A DNA stretch of 64,000 nucleotides, taken from NCBI GenBank assembly GCA_016806645.1, contig JACSYO010001856.1, forward strand, positions 809,501 to 873,500, in the 5' to 3' direction. Origin of the DNA: Ophiodon elongatus. Lineage: Eukaryota > Chordata > Actinopteri > Perciformes > Hexagrammidae. A program made the position numbers and the translations under genes. The number at the start of each line of letters is the position of its first letter. Position 1 is the stretch's first letter. The notes beneath the pieces are model-generated. The model worked only from the letters and a program-made list of their open reading frames with translations. It made no database searches and was not told the origin of the DNA. This document shows positions 58,046-64,000 of this stretch, in pieces.

Positions 58046-60689
58046 GGTTTGTCAGTCTTGTGGTATGTTTAGGTTGCTTTAGTGCTTTTATTAGACGTCA
58101 CAGAGGTCCGAGTGAGGGAGAGGAAAAGTAGTTGCCAGTAATGGTTTAGAGTTTCCCTCTTTTCTCTTTTTATATGTTGTTCTGAAGTTTCCTGTAGGTT
58201 CCCGGAGACAAAGTCTTAATAAAACCATGGTAAACTTGGGGGGGGTGGGGGGGGGAATGGAACCACTACTTTAATGTGTCCATGGATTAAGATGAAAACA
58301 TTTTACCTGAAATTGTCTTTATCTTAAAAAGGATCCCATGATTATGTTGTGTACATGTGCAGGGACGTGAATACCACAGACGTATTTTAGAAATGCAGAC
58401 ACATGCAGACACACAATTACGGAATAAAGTGTCAACGCACAATCACAGATGGAACTGTACATACTAGTATTTCCGGTTTATGCCTAGAGGTGCCATTCAT
58501 GACTGCAGGTAACAACATACCAAACCTGAAGCTGCTGCTACGTTCTCTTACATAAGCTCGTGGGGGTGAAAAGTTTAAATTTCTTCACATTTGTTCCTCT
58601 TTTCAACATGATTAATATAACTAGAGCATGACCAAAAATTGTTGGAGGCCCAAGGTAATGAATGTGTGCTGATTTATGCGTGTGTGAAATGGAGGGAGTG
58701 TCCTGTCCAGTTCAGTATAGACTTAACTTAATGAGGCGAATTGGAGTGTTTGATTGATTGACATCTCTCTCCTGCTAGCTTGGTCCCACCCGTAAAACGG
58801 CAACCTCTCATTCCATCTATTTGATTTGCTTGAATTTGTATGTGCATAAAGAATAAGCCTTCAGATAATTTTCCTTTTGACGGACTGCTTTCAAGTTGTT
58901 TTTTTTGTTTTTTTTGAATTTTAGAGCAGAAACGACTAAACAGCTGAATTGAGGCAAAAAGTTGTGAAGCTTGCAGATGGAGAAAACAGATGGACACAAA
59001 GGCATACGCCAAGAGTAATGCCTTCGAGAGAGATTGATGGCACGGAACAAAAATGGGGAAAGTTTTGACATTTTCTGGTGACGAAAGCAGAGGAGGAAAT
59101 AATGAAGACAGATCAACCAGGGGGAGACTGTCCTAGCTTTGGTAATTTGAATGAGAATGGGGAATGTTTAGAGTAACAGAAGCAGGTTTTGGGTTAAGAC
59201 TGGCTTGCCTGGGGGTGAATATGTGAAGTTAGTTGGCACCAGGGGCCATGATTTGGGTTTAAAGAATGTATTGTATGTTGAAACACACTTTTCTAGGTTT
59301 GCCTCTTTGCCTTTTGGCCTTTCAGGGTCACTGAGGTCGTAAGTCACTCCGAAGTGTAGGGCAATATTTATATTCACTTCTAATGCATGGACCCTTGGCA
59401 GCAAGTGTGTTTGCCATCTTGGTAACCTTATTAGTGCCTGTTTTGTTGCTTCAGTTTTCTTTTGCTTCATTCAAGAATTCGCAAAGATCAGGGACAAGCC
59501 ACAGATTCCCTGAATATCTTACTTGAAAGGAAGACAATAAATATTTCATTATTCATGGTCAGTTGAATTCTTTTAGTCCTTTTTATAAGAGCGCCTCTCT
59601 GTTTTGAATTGCCATGTGTGCCTCCCGGGAGAATGCACCAGGCATTGATGCGGGCCCCAGCGTCTGGGAATCGAGAGTGCTTGTTGTAGTTTGCATAGCG
59701 GGGGTCTTTTAAGTCTGCCCGCAGAGGTCATACGAGCAGCCACCACTGGATTAATGCCAGCCAGTGCTCCAGGGTGCGATGCATGACTGGGCATTCGCAA
59801 CAGCTGAAATCCTGTGACGGCACACCGTACAATCCAGTGAACAGAGTCCATACATTATTAATTGTTGTTACTGTGGAGGAGGATTGGGGGATGATCTCCT
59901 CACTGACTGAGTTGGAAGGGCTTTGTATCAAAAATGTATTTAAAACTTATGTAAAACACTTAATTTTCACCTAGAAGTGCTTAACATCTGCAGCTCTTCC
60001 AGGCATCCTCGAATACGGATGTGTGAACTCACTGGTTTCCTGCTATGACAAAAACTTTCAACTGTGTTGAGTTCCTACATCTTTCAGATTGGCTCCCATT
60101 GGCACTCAGCCATACTCAACCTTTCAACGTACCAATAACTCCCAGGAAATACTAATCACACTTGAAAGTTGGATTTCACTGGAAGTGGAATTCACCATCT
60201 GTCTGGGCTGTTTCAAGGAATCCACATGAGCAGCATTTGCTTGGTACACAGTGAACCTTTCATTTAGGAAATTGTACTTTCTCAGTATAATAGCCAAATA
60301 GACACTGACCTTATCGTTAGCCCTTTTCTCCTCTTTTTTTAGGGAGATAAGACCTTCAACTAATGATTATCATAATTCTAGGTAGGAGGAAGCTGCTCTT
60401 CAAATTGCTTGTTTGACCAACAGTCCAAAACATTGCTATATTCAGTTTTAAAATTACATAAACCTTTAAAAAGGGCCATAGATTCTCACATTTCAGAAGC
60501 TGGAGTGAGTGGTGGTTTGGTATGTTTGCTTTTATAAATGACTTAAACCTGCATATTTATTTGGCCACATGGGGGCAGCACAATAAGCTGTATACACATT
60601 GACGTATGGCAAACGGTAGGCTTACACATCGAGCAACATTAGCATTAATTTGGAGTCGTATTTGAGTTAATCCGACGAATGTAAATTCA

Positions 60690-60870
60690 ATATTTACTCT
60701 CCCTTTAGCTTTGTTTTTGGTCTCCGCATTCTGGCTAGTCAATGCTCCACTATGTTCACAAGCTAGTCGCTAGTTTGATCTGTGTATCTGCGTGCTGACT
60801 ACTTTACAGTGGGCGTCTAGAGCTTTCTAGTTGAAAACAACTGAAAACATTGATTTAGATCAGTGAGACT
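60690..60870 (+). repeat. Family 4 repeat, copy 3
   Basis: Landmarks CTCCCTTTAGCTTTGTTTTT, AATGCTCCACTATGTTCACA and AGCTAGTCGCTAG, then TTTACAGTGGGCGTC. Confidence 0.65.
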
Positions 60871-62194
60871 GAACTGCAAAAATAGTCTAAATCCACCTGT
60901 GAGGTTGTGCTTGGACACATAATAACGTGCCCACAATAACGATGTTAATATGCTGATGTTTAGCAGGTATGTTTATTACGTTCACTCTCTTAGCCAAGAC
61001 ACCTTTAACATGACATGTCAGTTTTTTTTAGCAACTTTAATGTGTTAATCGATAATGAAACAACTTTAAGATTCATTTTCTGGTTGATCAGCTGATTGAT
61101 TTATTGTCTAATCATATAAACATTCGTAGGAATTTGATTATCTCAAACCTCAGATTACACAGAATGGAAGTTCTTGGTTTATGAAGCGCAGACTACCAGC
61201 TGTTTCTCTGGTTTCACAACTAATTCACAAGTTTCATAGGACGGAGACAACTTTTAAGATGGCTTGGACTAAAAAAGATTAGCAAGAAATTGCACTGGGA
61301 CATTTTTGTATATATATATCATCTTTATCTGTAGCACCACATTGGATGTTGAAATAACAAGGCTTTAAACTTCATTACTATGTAGTTAATGGGACGTGGT
61401 CATTAAGTACTTTTCTCATCCTGTGAAATTCTAACAAAACTGTCTCATGTTGAGACATAATCCCTCTGACTAGCACTCCACTGTGTTTACAACATGTTTC
61501 CTGACCTCCGTCTCTTACAAACAATGAGACATTAGCCTGGAGGCTTTAGGCGTGTATCATTGATTGGATACACAGGCAAATATTACGTCATCTCGAGGCT
61601 CATTCAATCATAAGTAATGTCACACATGCTACAAGCATGCTGGTCTGCATCTTTCAGTGCCGTCAGAGCTCAGCCGTATATAGTGAGTATGAATTCCTGT
61701 GGTGAAAGCCTGCGTGTTAAGACATGTGCAGCGCGCTGATAAGAGGAGAGCCAACGTCTCTGTTGCTCTGTTGCACGCTTGCATCAAAACATCTGATGGG
61801 ACTTTTGAGGACAACACGAGAGCAAAGGGCCACCCTGCTGAATGTGGGCTGCACAGCGTTCACTAAGTTATTAGTTCACAGCCTTTTAAAATATTTAAAG
61901 TGATAACCAGTTTACCGGCCGATTTGCAGCAAGTAAAGTTAAACATTAAATCTGATATTTTAGATAATTTAAATAAACTTTAATTGCCTATTGATTTGGA
62001 CGTTCAGCGTTTGTGCAGACATATTAAAAAAAACATTCCGTAAAGCAGCATGTGGATTCTTGCTACATTAGTAAAAAAATAAAAGCATGATGAGGAATAT
62101 TTAAGTGTATGTTGTCCTTAAACCTGCTGTTTTTTGTATTTTTTGCTATTTTGGGACCGCAGGAACAAGCTATAAACACAACACCAAAATATTT

Positions 62195-62400
62195 TTATTT
62201 GATATGGCAAACATGCTAGCAAACGTTTGCCTGTTCACACATCCACTGGTGTCGTGTTCATTTGAATGTTACTCCAGTAATGACTTTCTGTCCTCAGTTG
62301 TTAAATGCTCAGCTTTGTTCACCAGTTAGTCGCTAACTTTCTCTGCCTGTTGCATGGTGCTGGCCAGGTATCGTAGCGTGGTTTTTATATTACACTGTAG
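62195..62400 (+). repeat. Family 4 repeat, copy 4
   Basis: Landmarks ATGGCAAACATGCTAGCAAA, AAATGCTCAGCTTTGTTCAC and CAGTTAGTCGCTAACTTTCT. Confidence 0.65.
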
Positions 62401-63267
62401 ATGGCATAAAATAATCTTAAACTGCATTGCATTTTAAAAAAAAAAAAAAAGAACACAATGTAAACTGTATACCATACATTTGAGGTCATACTGTCCCCTG
62501 TAGCTTACAGTATGTGGATGCCAGTGTCGCACACACACACAGGTGGACTCAGTTGACTGAGTCGGTTGGCATCATGTGGGAGCAGAGGGACACAGCCGTA
62601 GAAAGTAAAGGGAAATCCCCCAGGATAACTTTACCCTTAAAGCTGCCCTCCCCCCCTACCCCCCAAAAAAAAGATGGCACAGCTGCCTGCAGCGTGAAGA
62701 ATGGGATTGCTGGGTAACTGCTGACCTCGCCGACGCAGTTAGGAGGCAGTGAAGAATACTTGTGATGACCGTGTGAATCTCCTCTGCACACAGACCTTTC
62801 ACTCTAAGATTTAACTTACTCTATTTACTGAAGTTCCTGACTAGCTGGAGTATCTCTCTGTAGCCATTTTTCTCCTCCTCTCACGCATGTGCCCCCTAAA
62901 GCTCCCGTAGTGCCTCTGTAGTGTAGTGCTGAAAAATTCCCATAAAGCTAAATGAAAATACCAGTGAAGTAGAGAAGTATTTCAGAATTCTGCTCTCACA
63001 AACATGCAATTACATCTTTTTCAGTGGTCAAATCAGTGTAGATTCTTATTTTTTTTTCTGATCCTCATTTTTCCTGATCTGTTATTATATGAGTGTGCGT
63101 GTGTGTGCATTTGTCTGCCCTGGAGGTTGCAGCCTTGGCTCTGCTGCGCTCCACTGAGTCTGCCAGGAGATCTCATGGACGCCTCAGTGGAGCGGACTCT
63201 TAAAAACACTGTTTACCCAAGGAGATTTATTTAAAGTTACAGAGCGGCACAAAGTCTCACTCTAGAG

Positions 63268-63377
<110 letters not shown>

Positions 63378-63689
63378 TTTTCATCACGTCTCAACGCAGA
63401 CTTGCATGTGCAAATGAGTAAATGGTGGATTGCCGTTAGTGTTTCCCAAAAGGCATATATGACATTTTATTTCCAAACTGATCATCCAAAGTACTTTGTA
63501 GTCCAAGTGCTGTACTACATGTTCTCATTATCTCGCAGATTGTCTCCAGTGACGATCATTAGGTCATGCGTGTCCTTTCTTCCGGTACTCTGAAGGAAGA
63601 CTCGCATGCATGTCATCTGGATTTAGTACGCTTTTCCCAACATATCGTTCTGTACTTGGTTTTGTGACATAACGCTCATGAATCTTTCA

Positions 63690-64000
63690 CACAGTAGAAG
63701 GACATAAATGTTTTGGTGAACCCCCTGACCTTTTTTATATTCATCAGAGCAAACTTTCCACCCGAGGAATCTCTAAATGTGATAGTCAGATTGCCATAAA
63801 CTTTTACAGAGTACACCGTGCTCCCGAGAGGATGAATCCTGTCCTTTTTGGAAACTAATGAGCTTTTTTCATGTGCCAGAAAATAAGATCAGCACACGAT
63901 ATATCCCATAATCTACTGGGCTAACTGCCATTGCATCTGTTAAGTACATCCATGCTCCCAAGAGGATACATGTGTTGAGTTTCAATGGCCATGTTACCTT
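63690..64000 (+). repeat. Degenerate family 3 repeat at window end
   Basis: Repeated phrases such as GGTGAACCCCCTGACC, CAGATTGCCATAAACTTTTA, GCTCCCGAGAGGATGAATCC and GCTCCCAAGAGGATACATG, related to the 40.1 kb copy. It runs off the window edge. Confidence 0.55.

Overview
The window is vertebrate nuclear DNA, most likely from a percomorph-type teleost fish. It is AT-rich and has split genes with GT-AG introns. It carries dense (CA)n, (TG)n and (AT)n microsatellites and several degenerate dispersed repeats that I recognise from memory of fish genomes. There are no operons, CRISPR arrays or prokaryotic features. Most open frames in the window are chance frames through introns, intergenic DNA and microsatellites.

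Layout. (1) About 1-22,110, plus strand: a semaphorin 4B gene (sema4b). The signal-peptide exon lies upstream of the window. Thirteen coding exons from 3855 to 18086 join in frame and give about 796 residues: sema domain, PSI domain, Ig-like region, one transmembrane helix and a cytoplasmic tail ending in a PDZ ligand. A 3' UTR of about 4 kb follows, with a late AATAAA at 22086. (2) About 22,110-30,950: intergenic, filled with microsatellites and dispersed repeats. (3) About 30,950-32,760, minus strand: serf2, three coding exons encoding 63 aa, with a CpG-rich 5' end carrying NRF1- and ETS-type motifs. (4) About 32,760-51,450: 18.7 kb intergenic, repeat-rich, with a nested-transposon locus at 45.3-46.3 kb. 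(5) From 51,567 to beyond the end, plus strand: the first two coding exons of an ELL-family RNA polymerase II elongation factor (ell3 is favoured because of serf2 next door), followed by more than 11.6 kb of intron.

The three genes do not form a pathway. Sema4b is a cell-surface guidance ligand, SERF2 a small basic protein linked to protein aggregation, and ELL a transcription elongation factor. serf2 and sema4b are tail to tail; serf2 and the ELL gene are head to head. The human orthologues all lie on 15q, so the block looks like conserved linkage.

I found no convincing new biological system. The most unusual structures are three hairpin or palindrome loci (12745-12884, 27915-27958, 40549-40607) that look like template-switch events, a repeat family with foldback architecture (one copy in the sema4b 3' UTR), a three-level nested transposon locus, and a pair of repeats in opposite orientation, one of which carries a CTCF-like motif.
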